Assembly: GCF_001540865.1 (NCBI RefSeq)
Contig: NC_033621.1
Span: forward strand, 20,018,882-20,082,881
Length of the DNA: 64,000 bases
Reading direction: 5' to 3'
DNA from: Ananas comosus
Lineage: Eukaryota; Streptophyta; Magnoliopsida; Poales; Bromeliaceae
Part shown: one piece after another, positions 1 to 10,819 of the stretch
How the letters are laid out: the number at the start of each line of letters is the position of its first letter
Position numbering within the stretch: position 1 is the stretch's first letter
Notes under the pieces: generated by a model
The model's input: the letters and a program-made list of their open reading frames with translations, nothing else
Databases searched by the model: none
What the model was told of the DNA's origin: nothing
Position numbers and translations under genes: made by a program

Positions 1-341
1 CGTTTCGGTGACCTAGTTGATCGGTGCTTTTATCTTATATCTGTTGACCTGGTTGGTCGGTTGTTGCATTATGTATTGGGTTGGTCTGTTTCTTGACTTC
101 TGTTGTTCGATGACCTTTGAGGTCGGTGTACCCTGAGGGGTAGGATTGTCGGCTGGTGCTGACGGTAGTTCTGGACTATATCGATTACACTCCTGTGACC
201 TATCGGTCGGTTCTTGCGTTCGTACTTCTAGTTGACATCGAGCAGTATCTACATATTATCTTTATTTACTCTGCCTGGTTGTTCTATGTGTAGTATCCTG
301 TATAGGGGTAGAGTAGATGGCATTCGTATATACTATACTTG

Positions 342-477
342 TGACCTGGTTGGTCGGTTCTCCTGTTTGCATCGGTGACCTGTTTGGTCGTTCGTTACTT
401 TCCGTATATTGACCTCTCTTGGTCGGTTCACGTTGTTACTTGATGACCTACACGGTCGGTTAGCCCCGAGGGGCAGT
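342..477 (+). repeat. 34-bp-period array of GACC...GGTC motifs
   Basis: TGACCT followed by 3-6 bases and GGTCGGT recurs at 342, 376, 410 and 444, exactly 34 bp apart. Looser copies start at 9, 45, 111 and 196. Each core is an imperfect inverted repeat (GACC/GGTC) and the spacers differ. Two copies (111 and 444) are followed by similar GAGGGG...TTGTCGGCTG segments, suggesting an older duplication of about 330 bp. The array lies in the gypsy LTR and may be a minisatellite or a cluster of palindromic protein-binding sites. Confidence 0.6.
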
Positions 478-960
478 GATTGTCGGCTGATTGCCGACGG
501 TTGGCTATTGATCATATCCGCATTGATCGCCACAGCTCGAGTGCATTTCACGTACACCAGCGGGTTGATCCCCCGCAGGAGGGTGTTCTTTTCCGGAAAA
601 GTGGTCGTACATCCGACCCGTGAGCCCAGCGGTGTTCTCTTTGTGCTAGGGTTACATGCCAGGTGTGAGCAGATAGTGGCTTTTGCCTGAGGTCCTTAGA
701 CCGACACGGCGGTTTAGATTGGGTACTTTTGGACTTCTCGTCCGGTTGACGCATATAGCTATAGTAGCGGTTGTGCATATATACTTCTAGTTCTTTCTTT
801 ACAGTTGTCTTGCTACTATAGTTTTGATATCCTTGTGTGCTTGCAGTTGTACATACAGTAGCGGTAGTTGTGTTTTTATATATATATATATCTCATTCGT
901 TCATTATCGTTGCTACATCATTTTACTTACCCATACTGTTGGTTATCTCTTCCTGATCCG

Positions 961-1048
961 GTGAGTACTCCTCGCCTTCTTCGGCTTGCGGTACCCACTG
1001 GGAGGGGAGACATGTTTACATGTTCTCACCTCCCCCACTATTTTTCAG
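961..1048 (+). other. candidate leader intron inside the gypsy LTR
   Basis: A strong donor-like sequence (G then GTGAGT at 961) is followed 88 bp later by a pyrimidine-rich acceptor (CTATTTTTCAG ending at 1048). The LTRs at 55.4-57.0 and 62.1-63.7 kb carry comparable TTTTACAG and TTTTGCAG acceptor-like sites on their sense strand. This may be a spliced 5' leader of the element. No transcript evidence is available here. Confidence 0.3.
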
Positions 1049-1615
1049 GTACTGCAGACGTTGAGTTTTGGGACGAGACGTGAGGTACGTTCGTAGCGGT
1101 CGATAGAGCTTCCGACCCAGGTTATCGGTTTAGTTTTATCCCTACTATTCTGTTGTTATAGCTTAGTCAGTTTATATGGTTCAGTATTTTTATTACATTG
1201 GAATATATGGACTTTCATGAACGTATTAAAAGGATTTCTGGATTTGGTAAAATAAAATGTTTTCTACCCCTCGTGGTAGCTTCTATAAAAGATAAAAGTT
1301 TTCGCGTACGAAACAGTTTTCAAAAGATTTTTCGTGGACTTCTGTTTAAACATCAAATGTAAATTTACGGTGTGAATGGTGAATGTATGAATGTATAGCT
1401 ATCTGTATATTCATTTGATTGTGGTTGTATACTGTTTGTACTTATGTACTTGTGTGACGCCGTGCAAGTACAGGGGAGACTCTGTCCGTGTGAACAGTGG
1501 ATTCCCTGTATTTGTGGCGGATCTGGCATACTCTGGGGTCAGGTTTTCAAAAAAAAAAATTTTCAAACGCTTTTCCGCTGTGTTACAAACAAAAAGGGGA
1601 CCCCGGGGCGTGACA

Positions 1616-1860
1616 GGTGGTATTTGAAGTTTTCTACAACATACAAAATTTTAATTTTGTTATATCGACTATTAAAAAATAGGATTGGTCTATGCGATAA
1701 AATTTTACACTTGATATTGGCGAAAATAAAAAAAGAAAAAGTGTTGAAAGAAAAAAAATAAAAAAAGAGTATAAGGTGTGAGAGAGAGAGTGAGAGAGAA
1801 AAAAAAAAGTGGGCTCTCCGGGCTCCTGTGGGCCCCACCCCTTTTTTTTTCCTTCTCTCT

Positions 1861-1913
<53 letters not shown>
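1616..1913. repeat. low-complexity spacer with (TA)n and (GA)n
   Basis: A-rich and CT/GA-rich sequence with no credible gene. It ends in a (TA)n tract of about 28 bp followed by a (GA)n tract of about 27 bp (roughly 1863-1916), directly against the next MITE. Short open frames here consist of the microsatellite translations and are not genes. Confidence 0.7.
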
Positions 1914-1916
<3 letters not shown>

Positions 1917-2457
1917 CTAGGCTGGTACATTATCGGTAGTACGGAGGCCTTCGTGCTACCAAGTTATTTTCAATAATACGGCTTCTAAATCGACAATCAG
2001 CTCTGTTAGACTTGATCTATACTATTGAAAGTATTTGGAAACTAAATTTCACAATTTTTCGGCATCATTTACCTATCAAATGAGTAGTCTAAAAATGAAC
2101 GGCTGAAAATAAAAATCTCATAAAAAATGATCATAAAAGACTTGAATTTAAGATCAGAGATACTGATCTTACTCTAAATAGTGAAAAGAATTTTTTATAA
2201 AAATTTCATCAGATTTGAATTGGTTTACACCGTTAAATTCACAAACGCATCACATCTACCATTAAAATTATTAATTTTGTGAGCTTTTGATCACTAGCCA
2301 AATGATGTCGCAAAATTATGAAATTTAGTTTCCAAATACTTTCAATAGGGTAGATCAAGTCTAACGGAGCCAATTGTCAATTTGGAAACCACATCATTGA
2401 AACCAACTTGGTAGTACGGAGTCTTCCGTGCTACCGATAGTATACCAGCCTAGCTCT
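1914..2457. mobile_element. fold-back MITE, family F1, copy 1
   Basis: The two ends are inverted copies: GAGCTAGGCTGGTA at the left and TACCAGCCTAGCTC at the right. Pairing continues inward for roughly 230 bp per arm, including the GGTAGTACGGAG and CTTGATCTA blocks, so nearly the whole element can fold into one hairpin. It is bounded by (GA)n/(TA)n on the left and (TA)n on the right. There is no coding capacity. The same core (CGTTA-ACTTGATCTA near each end, ACACCGTTAAA in the centre) recurs at 2768-3309 and 63681-64000. Confidence 0.75.
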
Positions 2458-2519
2458 ATATATATATGTATATGTGTATATGTATATGTATATGTGTAAA
2501 TATATATATATATATATAT

Positions 2520-2731
2520 ATCGATAGCATCAAGGAATTGGTGCTATCAAGTTTTCCACCATTAGATTTAACCCTTTGATTATTTTTACCCATTAGATTA
2601 TACTATTCAACACACCACCCACTCAACCCTAGGAGGCCCAAATTATCCTAGCCGCACATTTCTCAATCCAATGACTAAAAAACTAATAGCACTAATAGCT
2701 TGGTGCTATTAATAGTATTATTACAGCCTAG

Positions 2732-2733
<2 letters not shown>
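2520..2733. mobile_element. MITE, family F2, copy 1
   Basis: A roughly 214-bp element whose ends contain inverted GATAGCA/TGCTAT blocks. The body contains CACTCAACCCTAGG and the ATTAGATTATACTATTCAA motif. Similar bodies occur at 8633, 8772, 24013 and 45478. It is flanked on both sides by (TA)n, which may be the insertion target or a duplicated target. Non-coding. Confidence 0.6.
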
Positions 2734-2767
<34 letters not shown>

Positions 2768-2771
<4 letters not shown>

Positions 2772-3309
2772 CAGGGCTGCTGTGCTCTCAGGAGCACAGA
2801 GGCCTCTGTGCTCCTGAGCCGTTTTCGATGATGGAGTTTCCGAATCGACGATCAGCTCCGTTAAACTTGATCTAGCGTATTTAAAGTTTCTAGAAAATAA
2901 TTTTTGCGATTTTTCGATATCATTTACCTAGTAATCGAAAGGATTCAAAATCGATAATTTTTAATGGTTGAAAATAAAAATCCTATAAAAAGTGGTGATA
3001 TAGCACTAAAATTTTCGATCAGAAATATTGATCTTGTTGTAGATAGTATAAAGAATTTTGTATCAAAATTTCATCTGATTTGAATACTTTTACACCGTTA
3101 AACTTGAAAACGGCAGATATCAACCATTAAAAATAGAGTAAATCCCTTTCTGATCATTAAAATAAATATTAAAAATCGAAAAAATTTCTAGAAACTCAAA
3201 TGCGCAGAGATCGAAGTCTAACGGACCGGGACGTCGATTCGAAATTCCATTCATCAAAAACCTCAGATACAGACTCCATGTTCCTGCGAGAGCCACAGCA
3301 CCCACTAAA
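2768..3309. mobile_element. fold-back MITE, family F1, copy 2
   Basis: Starts AGAGCAGGGCTGCTGTG and ends as the inverted CACAGCACCCACT. The GGAGCACAGAGGCCTCTGTG segment near the left end is itself a short perfect palindrome. The interior shares the CGTTAAACTTGATCTA and ACACCGTTAAAC blocks with the other F1 copies. The short open frame on the minus strand at 3120-3305 is the arm of this repeat, not a gene. Confidence 0.7.
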
Positions 3310-4470
3310 TATATAATATATATATATAATAACTCTATATATACATATATAAATAGACTACTATGATGTTATATATATAGTACTGTAACTATAATAAATA
3401 TAATATAGCCACATAAACAATATACATATATACCATAATAAATTGTATATTATAACATATAATGATATTATTATATTGAATATGATATATGTATATATAG
3501 TAATGATAATATAATATTAATATATATATCTGTAATAGTATAATAGTATATATATATGTATTATTAAAATCTAGTATGTATCGTAATAGTTTTAAAAAAT
3601 TTAAATTTTAAACTTTATATATACATATAAATTATATGTACATATATATACGTACATAATTACTATAAATAATATACATATACAATAATTAATATATATA
3701 TATAATAAATATATAATATATATATAAATATAAATATATATAAATAATACATATATAATATATTTACAATAGAATAAATAGTATTACACATAGATTATAA
3801 TTACATCTAGAATTGTAATATATAAATATTATATATATAAATATATAAAGACGATATATATATATCATATTGTGAATATAATATATAGCATTATAATTAT
3901 ATTAATATATAATAAGATATATATAATATATATAGAATATAATATATAATAATATATTATATGTTACATTTATATAACATAGTCTTAAGTGTAATATATA
4001 AATATATAAGTAGAATATGTTATATATAAATAGTATACTATAGGTATATATATATAATATTATATTAATATAATAAGATAAAAATAACTATTTTAATATA
4101 AATAATTTGTCGTGATAATATATATATGTAATAGTGTATATATATAGATAATGTATATATATCATATATTCTATATTAATAGAATCTATATGTATATAAT
4201 AATATAGTGAATATATACGAATTACATAGTATATATACTAGAATATAGTAATAACTTATCATATGATAGTTATATAGTATTATAACGTATGTATGTATGT
4301 AAAAACATATATGTATGTAGTAATGTATATTAGTATATATATATATATATACTTAGAGATATCAATATAATAATATAAAATAAATATATATATAAAAACA
4401 TACTAACGATTACGTATGCATTAAATATATACTATATATACAGATGGATTTATGATAATTATATTACATA
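3310..4470. repeat. extremely AT-rich TATA/ATAT tract
   Basis: About 1.16 kb made almost wholly of TATATA, ATAATA and ATTATA words with very few G or C bases. No gene, LTR or terminal repeat is visible. It continues the (TA)n context of the neighbouring MITEs and may be an expanded microsatellite or heavily decayed AT-rich DNA. Confidence 0.75.
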
Positions 4471-5132
4471 TTACCAATTGAACCAATGCAACCTAAGGTT
4501 CGTCTTGCACAAAAAAAAGCTCCTAATTAATTAAAATCATCCATTAGTATCCTGTAAAAAGGTAGTTATTTTACGCGCTGAATTATATAAAATATGTACG
4601 AACATACCTATTATATATCTAAACTTAACATATAATTGATAGTTAGCATTTTTGGAATTTTGTCAATTAAGATATCTGACACTAGATAGGGACTAATATA
4701 ATGAAAAATTGATTGTCTACTTTATAGAAATAGTTTAAGAAATATGACAAATAGATCCTGCAAAATAAGATCATACAACCATGGCTCAAAAGTAGAAAGA
4801 TACGTAAATAAGGACAGAACTTAACAGTTTAGTTATGTTTTCTATTTTATGTTATGTTTTGTCTGTTTCGAGCGCCAAACCAATTCACTGCGAATCCGAC
4901 ACAATTGAACAAGGTAAGGCAAAATGGGCAAAGAGAAAGACATTCTGATAAACAACGAATAGGAAATAGACATATATAGTTGAAACATTTGATAAAACTC
5001 ATCTTCTCAACCGTGACAAGAAATCAATCTACAACAATATAGTAAGTTCCATCTTTTCTCCTTCTTACTTTTAAACTTAAATTATTGTACCTTTGAACCA
5101 GTAGCTGCTTCAATTCTTCCTCAATGTTCCTT

Positions 5133-5174
5133 ACCTTTTTATCTTTCTTGGTGTATCCTTTATGCTTCTTCAAA
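5133..5174 (-). other. possible micro-exon or gene-remnant island
   Basis: On the minus strand a 42-bp open stretch, encoding a lysine-rich peptide (LLKKHKGYTKKDKK), sits between an acceptor-like ATCTCAG and a donor-like GTAAGG. The reading frame continues open beyond the donor for another 30 or so codons. It could be a fragment of a captured or decayed gene. I do not recognise the family, and a chance match is quite possible. Confidence 0.15.
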
Positions 5175-7093
5175 AGCTGAGATCAAATTGCTACAAATCT
5201 TATGTCTTAACAAGGAAAACTGATTGATGGAAGCCCTCGCTTTTGCTTATACCTGGTAAACAACGGCACTGTGTGAACACAATATACAAATCATTGACAT
5301 CCATATAGCGTTTATTGTTTACAACTCAATTGTGTCCACTGTTTCTGCCAACAAATATGATTCTCTGATATCTAGTCTGCAAATAAAGCACTCATCTAAC
5401 CTGCCTCCTTCTGTAGTGCATAGCTGAACCTTTAATAACACTTGATAATTAATTCTCAATTAATCTGGGTTTGTTCGTTTTCGGACACAAATGACGTCGA
5501 ATTGGACATGCCAAAATTCTCCATTATTTTGAATGTAATTCATGTGCAAAAACTGAACTTCCTTCCTTCATCATACTCATGCAAATTGATTATTTTACAT
5601 ACTCTCTCTAAATGTTAGTAGGCATTAAAATCAGCAATAGATTTTCAGATTTCGACCCTGCCATAAAACATTTCGGCATTGTTGATCTCATGTAAGATTT
5701 TTCGTATTTTCGTCATGTATTGTTCTATTTCCCTACTTTACCCTCCATAATTTCTTGTTTGTTTTTTTAACTATCATCTATAGTTGCCCTAAAATCAAAA
5801 CTCGATGGAAAAACACAAAATCATAATATACAGTGAAGAGTTGGTAAAAAGCTTCTCTTCATTTTTAGCCGCCGGTGGAGCAGGGTACCGTTAAAAACCT
5901 GCACTAGTCCTATTAATAATCTTTTACCACTTTATGCTCTACAAGACTCAAAAGTTCAAAATCCACTTCCAACTCTCCGGTGCAATTGCCGTCAATTTAT
6001 AGCATGTAGAGAATCAATGAAAGTCTTTCAAGTTCAGTTCAAATACAAACAGATGGTCTTTACCACCTCAATAACAACCATAGCCACATGACCAAGCAAG
6101 CTGTGCATATTCTGATATATAACATATAAAGCCTCATGCAAACTAAAGAGCAGAAAATTATCGATGCATTACAGAGCTTCATGGTAATCAAAGCTCTCCA
6201 AATGGTGACGTCCCTCTTCAGAAAGGTCAAAAGCCTAGCTTGTTACATCATTTCAAGTAGCTAGCCTTGAAAGTAACCACTTTATGGCAAAATGCTAGGT
6301 TCTCTGCATATACAAACTAGAATAATATAGTACGTTCCATCATTTGCAGCATGCTTATTTTTTGTAATCGACTGTCTTCCTATCTTACTTTAAAGCCATC
6401 TCCATGAAAATAAAATTTTGATTAAATTATGCTTCAATTGGAAAAGGTTCGAAATCGACCCCACCTGGAGATCACCAATTAAAATTGATATCATGTAACC
6501 TTTTCACACTTATATTTGACTGCTGATGTGCACACTTTAAACACTTTTGGGTCTATCCGTATATTCATTTCTTATCGTGTGACTCATATTTTTATTATTT
6601 TCCTATGTTAATAGGGTCACATTCCTTGGTTATAATGTCAAAATAAATCATTTTATCAGTCCCATACTAGAATCCACTGTATTATTTATAGTTACAAAAG
6701 TAAGTCACTCTCTCGAAACTGGCCATTAACCCTCTGATTACAATAGACAAAGTCCATTGTAGTTGACATTGGAAGGAGTTCTACGTATCTAAATAGCACA
6801 GAAGACTTACTTCAGGCAAAAAGTTAAAATAATATTGAAAATTATGCACTGGTCAAGAGATTCAACTTAATTCATTTTTTATTAATACTTTTGAATATAC
6901 TATACAAAGAAAAAGCTTCCATACTGCGTCCCATAGTGAATGCCAATGGAAATTGCTTGGTTATAGTAAGCTTTTTCTTTTCCTAAAAAAACATAGCCCT
7001 AAAATTAAGCACAATTGTTGCACATTCTACACAAGGTTAAATGTATTTGGCGCCCTTTGATAACTTATTGCACGGCGTTGTCGTCCAGAGTAC

Positions 7094-7222
7094 CTTGTGA
7101 AACATTGGGCGAATCCTATGTAATGCGATTTTTTTCATGTATACCTCTGGGCAGATCATGTGCACCAAATAAACAAGCTTTTCAGGGGTAACATGCAAAC
7201 CGCTTGCAAGGTACATCAATAC
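7094..7222 (-). other. possible orphan exon of unknown gene
   Basis: On the minus strand, TATAAAAGCAG is followed by 43 open codons (VLMYLASGLHVTPEKLVYLV at the start, RIRPMFHK at the end) and then AAG|GTACTC. The composition is unlike the surrounding AT-rich DNA and looks protein-like. An internal donor (GAG|GTATAC near 7145) would give a 26-codon version. No family is recognised, and no convincing partner exon was found nearby. It could be a gene remnant carried by a transposon. Confidence 0.25.
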
Positions 7223-7859
7223 CTGCTTTTATAATTTACGAATTTTGTCTTGGTTTTGATATACAGCAATTCTCTTCTATTCTAAGTTTTTAATTGAACG
7301 GCAATAATTCAGAAAATAAGCTACGCTATCTCGTCTGAATAATTAGGTGTCTTCAACACTATTTACTTGTTCAGAACATTTATAATAGTCTCCAGACTAT
7401 ATTTCAGTTAGTCTTCATCCTTTATTTTAAATAAATAAAATTATGAGAAGATATGAAAGAAATACTTGAAGAAAAAGAATGACTCCCTTGATCATACTTA
7501 TTCTTAACATCAATCTTTCTACTTTATCTATTCTTTCAGATTTTAATTTTGTCTAATTATATTTTTAATCATTGCGGATAAGAATGAGTGTCAATTCTAC
7601 ATAGTTTATATTCGACAACCTTCTTTTGATGGGGACCATAAATCAACATCGACTCTATTTAGTGAATCATTAGTTTAAATTGACAGACTTGCATGTCCTA
7701 AAATGAGAATTGGGAGGTATTTGTATGATAATCATAAATATTCTTCTTTTCGTTAAATTAAAAATCTCTCATGATTTGCTTTTATAAATCAGTTGGTGTT
7801 TGGACAACAATGTTTATAACCGATAATGTATCAAAATAATGGTCGACAAAATATCGTGA

Positions 7860-8241
7860 TAATATTACGTATAAGTTAATATACTGTGACAAACTTTATT
7901 CACAATATTAGTGTACTGAATAATCAACGTCATAAATATATAATTATAAGAGTGTAAGCAGTATGTTTTATGGAGGATTATAGAGGTTAAAAAATTTATG
8001 TTCAACCATTTTATAAATATTATTGGTGACAAATAAGTAACATCCAGTGACAAAATTAACTTGTCATAAATATTGTCTTTAGTGACAATGTTTTTTTTTC
8101 CATGGCAAAATCTATTTGCCACGGGACCTACCGTGACAACTTATAGTGACCGTATTTGTCGTCACTAAAACTATTAGTGACAAATTTTTTATTTTTAGTG
8201 ACAATATTTTTCTGTCACTTATAAATCATTTTCTTGTAGTG
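7860..8241. mobile_element. CACTA (En/Spm-like) element, terminal part
   Basis: The right end is TTTTCTTGTAGTG at 8241, the inverse of the canonical CACTACAAGAAAA terminus. Inside it are many subterminal TAGTGACAA / TTGTCACTA motifs in both orientations, as expected for CACTA elements. No transposase is visible and the left terminus was not found, so the left boundary is approximate. It abuts a gypsy LTR fragment directly. Confidence 0.6.
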
Positions 8242-8632
8242 AGTTGTTGACCCCTTTTTGCAGAGCCCTCGTCCGCTGCTGCTGCTGTTGTGGTTTCTGA
8301 CCGAGGCAAGGGAGTCGCGAGTTAAAGCCATCCCTTCCCTAGTTACAGTGCTAGAGGAGTACCTTCCTCAGATAGTTTTGGAGCTTTTTGTACATATGGT
8401 TATGTTGTCGGGGTACTCACTGGAGCGAGTGGTGTAGCAGACTTTTTGTATGTACTGGAACCCCTCGAGGTTTTTATATAAATGTTATTTTCAGTTTAGC
8501 AACTTTTTACCTTGTGGTTGTAGCTTGGTTTTGTTTACAGATACAGCTATCGATTCGTATACAGGAAAAATTGCTATATATACGGTGGGTCTATTGGCGT
8601 GCCCGGAAAACGTGATAATCCGGGGCGTGACA
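8242..8632 (+). mobile_element. gypsy LTR fragment, 3' end
   Basis: It begins TTTTTGCAGAGCC and ends ATCCGGGGCGTGACA at 8632. Both match, in reverse complement, the LTR of the gypsy element at 55.4-63.7 kb (TTTTGCAGAGCC, GGCTGCTGCG, GTGCCCGGAAAACGTG, CCGGGGC/AGCGTGACA). This is therefore a truncated LTR of a related family in plus orientation. Small open frames inside are the LTR itself. Confidence 0.7.
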
Positions 8633-8762
8633 TAGATCATGCTATTCAACTATATAGCCACCCATTTAACCGAGGCTGCTATCATCCTGACCGCACATCC
8701 CTTCATCCAAGGGTTGAAAACCTAATAGCAAACGGTTTGTACTATTAATAGTATACTAACCT
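8633..8762. mobile_element. MITE, family F2, truncated copy
   Basis: Contains the F2 body (CTATTCAACTATATAGCCACC, then CATCCAAGGGTTGAAAACC) and the right end with TACTATTAATAGTATACTAACC. The left portion is missing where it meets the gypsy LTR end at 8632. Confidence 0.55.
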
Positions 8763-8771
8763 AATTCTATA

Positions 8772-8990
8772 TATATATGCTCGGTCTACTATACTCTTAT
8801 AAGTATAGACCCTTTTATACTAAATTTTCAACCGTTGGATGTGCGATTAGAATGATAGTGGTCCCCTAAGATTGAGTGGGTGGTTCGTTGAATAGTATGA
8901 TTTAACGGATAAAAATGGTCAAAAGGATAGATCTAACGATCGAAAATTTATAGTTTAAAGGGGTCTATACTCATAAAAGTATAGTAGTCA
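8772..8990. mobile_element. MITE, F2-related copy
   Basis: A compact element whose ends pair: CTACTATACTCTTATAAGTA on the left and the inverse on the right (TACTCATAAAAGTATAGTAG). It is bordered by TATATA on both sides. The body carries the F2 words ATTAGAATGATA, GATTGAGTGGGTGGTT and AATAGTATGATTTAACGG in the orientation opposite to the copy at 2520. Confidence 0.6.
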
Positions 8991-9009
8991 AACTCTATAT
9001 ATATAATTA

Positions 9010-9514
9010 TATATAATATATATTTTAATTATATAAAATAATATATAGTATGTATTTTAATTATATGTATATAGAATTTAGATTATTGGGCCCACAAAAT
9101 AAAGCTAGCAAAATCTTACTCTAATTGCTTTCTCTCTTTCTCACTTCCACACAGAGTCGCTTTTTCTAAGTTTTTTTAATATTATAATATCGTATTTCAT
9201 GTATTTATTTTGTATGTTGAACTATTAAACATTTTTTGTATCAAATTTTAGATAATATTTTATAAAGATTAAACTATAGATTGCACGATGTTAAGAATTT
9301 CAAGCGGCTCGTTTAGGGCTTAGGGTTTCGAGCTCGTTTAGGCTCGAGCTCACTCGACTTGAAGTTAGGCTCGCTTGAGCTTACCTCGAATTAATTTCAA
9401 GCTAAGCTTGAGCCTAAATTTAGGCTCAAAATTAATTTCAAGCCAAGCTTGAGCCGAGGTAAGCTCGCTCGAGCTCGGCTCGTTTCCACCCCTAGGCTTA
9501 GCATTCTCTTCAAT
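9010..9514. mobile_element. hAT-like non-autonomous element
   Basis: The right terminus reads CGAGCTCGGCTCGTTTCCACCCCTA (inverse of TAGGGGTGGAAACGAGCCG). It is preceded by GAGCTC / GGCTCGAGC-rich subterminal repeats and a stretch matching, in reverse, 22260-22380. The copy at 22093-22735 is the same family in opposite orientation. The TAGGGGTG-type end is typical of plant hAT elements. No transposase; left boundary approximate. Confidence 0.5.
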
Positions 9515-9723
9515 ATTTTAAGGGCAAATTATACTTTTGGTCCTCAAATTATGAGGGTGTGACACTTCACTCTTTAAATTTTCATTTTTGTTCGAATTTT
9601 CTGAGTTACTGCAATCAAGCCTCACGATCTAATTTAGTTTGCTAAATATTGACAAACTGTTGATGTAGAAGTGTTGTAGTAATGTTGTTTTAAATGATGT
9701 AATAACAATTAAGATGCTATATC

Positions 9724-9820
9724 CACTACAACAAAGTATGTTATAGACGACGCTTTATTCTAATATCGTCAATTTTTGGTACGTAAACTATAACACTACT
9801 AGCACTTTCAGTGGATATGA
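9724..9820 (+). mobile_element. CACTA-like left terminus fragment
   Basis: Starts CACTACAACAAAGTATG, close to the CACTA consensus end, followed by GACGACGCT words. It is cut after about 97 bp by the assembly gap at 9821. The 209 bp before it (9515-9723) hold nothing I can identify. Confidence 0.4.
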
Positions 9821-9821
9821 N
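9821..9821. other. assembly gap (single N) next to a MITE terminus
   Basis: The base right of the N begins GCCTAGCTCTATATATA, identical to the F1 MITE terminus at 2448-2465, then runs into (TA)n to about 9887. A MITE that could not be assembled has probably been lost here, so real sequence may be missing. Confidence 0.6.
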
Positions 9822-9827
9822 GCCTAG

Positions 9828-9830
<3 letters not shown>

Positions 9831-9887
<57 letters not shown>
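9831..9887. repeat. (TA)n microsatellite
   Basis: An uninterrupted TA dinucleotide run of about 57 bp directly after a MITE end and the gap at 9821. Confidence 0.9.
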
Positions 9888-10656
9888 CATTCGAACTGAA
9901 TAGTGCGGCTTTAGATCAAAATAATGCGTAATTTGGAACAGCAATGTTAGGTTTACCGTTCAAAATAGATTTCTCATCAAACACCAGTTTTTTCATCTAT
10001 CTTATCCCTTTTTCGGTAACCAACAATAAAAAAAGTTAGTAAACCTTAAACACTCTTGGATAAAAAATTGTAGAATTACCATCTGTTTTTTTGTGGTTTC
10101 TCACTTTCAAGCATGAAAATTAAGAGGTCAAATGATGACAATGTCCACGAGATTGACTGCAAGTACTACAAGAGTTGCGGGTGGATACAGAATTCAGTAA
10201 TAATAAGACTTTTTTTAATTCCTTTTCCAACGGCCAAATGGCTATCTTGGCAAATCAAAAGATTTTGCGCGGCAATACAATAATGTCTAAAAAAATAAAA
10301 ATAAATTAAGGATAAATTATAGCCTTGGATAAAATTTTAAATTTTAGATAAAATTTTAGGCTTAATTATAAAAAAAAAAATTTGTACTTTAGTTATGTCT
10401 CAAATGCTCTGGCAAAAAATAATAATAATAATAATATTTTCTTACACTTTACTCTTGTCCAGCCGTTAAGATTTCTTCTTTTTTTTTTTTTGTCTTAATT
10501 AACTGACACGGCACTACGCGGGCAACCATGTCGCATTTAAGCTGATGAAAAAGTGATTAAAAAAAAATATCTGAATTAGGACATTAGGACATTTCAATTA
10601 GACCCCCTCCCCACTTTTATTATTACCCTAAATCTCTACTTTTAACTTTTTCTACC

Positions 10657-10691
<35 letters not shown>

Positions 10692-10819
10692 AAATCAGAT
10701 TAAATTTGTTATGCGGAAGAGTTTTTATAATTTCTGAAATTAAATTTGAAGAAATTAAAGTGCAGAGACCGATGGTGAAATTTAGCCGATAAATTAAATA
10801 AAATAACTTTCTAACGTAT
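9888..10819. other. non-coding stretch with (CT)n
   Basis: AT-rich DNA with homopolymer tracts and a (CT)n run at about 10661-10690. I see no gene or transposon ends. It lies immediately upstream of the P450 fragment and contains no recognisable first exon for it. Confidence 0.5.

Larger units (their letters stand above)
1..1615 (+). mobile_element. Ty3/gypsy LTR, 3' part (solo or truncated)
   Basis: No open coding region. The right end reads CCCCGGGGCGTGACA, ending at 1615. The same GGGCGTGACA-type terminus closes the LTR fragment at 8632 and, in reverse, opens the LTR of the gypsy element at 55425 (TGTCACGCTCCGG). This makes it an LTR 3' end on the plus strand. The interior also resembles those LTRs: a GGTGAGTACT...TTTTTCAGG segment near 961-1048 and long T-rich stretches. 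The left end lies outside the window, so it cannot be said whether this is a solo LTR or the 3' LTR of a complete element. What is seen is the shared terminus; the gypsy assignment is inference. Confidence 0.6.
4471..7859. other. unassigned non-coding stretch
   Basis: About 3.4 kb of moderately AT-rich sequence. I find no complete gene, no LTR pair and no clear terminal inverted repeats. Two small exon-like islands on the minus strand are listed separately (7094-7222 and 5133-5174). Otherwise I see nothing I can name. Confidence 0.5.

Noticed and set aside
342..477. Regularly spaced repeats resembling a CRISPR array
   Set aside because: Only the 6-14-bp cores are conserved, the context is a plant LTR, and there are no cas genes. 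It is a degenerate LTR repeat.
1563..1930. Minus-strand frames rich in Ser-Leu and Tyr-Ile
   Set aside because: Translations of (GA)n and (TA)n microsatellites.
3310..4470. AT-rich region as a matrix attachment region or replication origin
   Set aside because: Base composition alone is not evidence; no diagnostic motif was seen.
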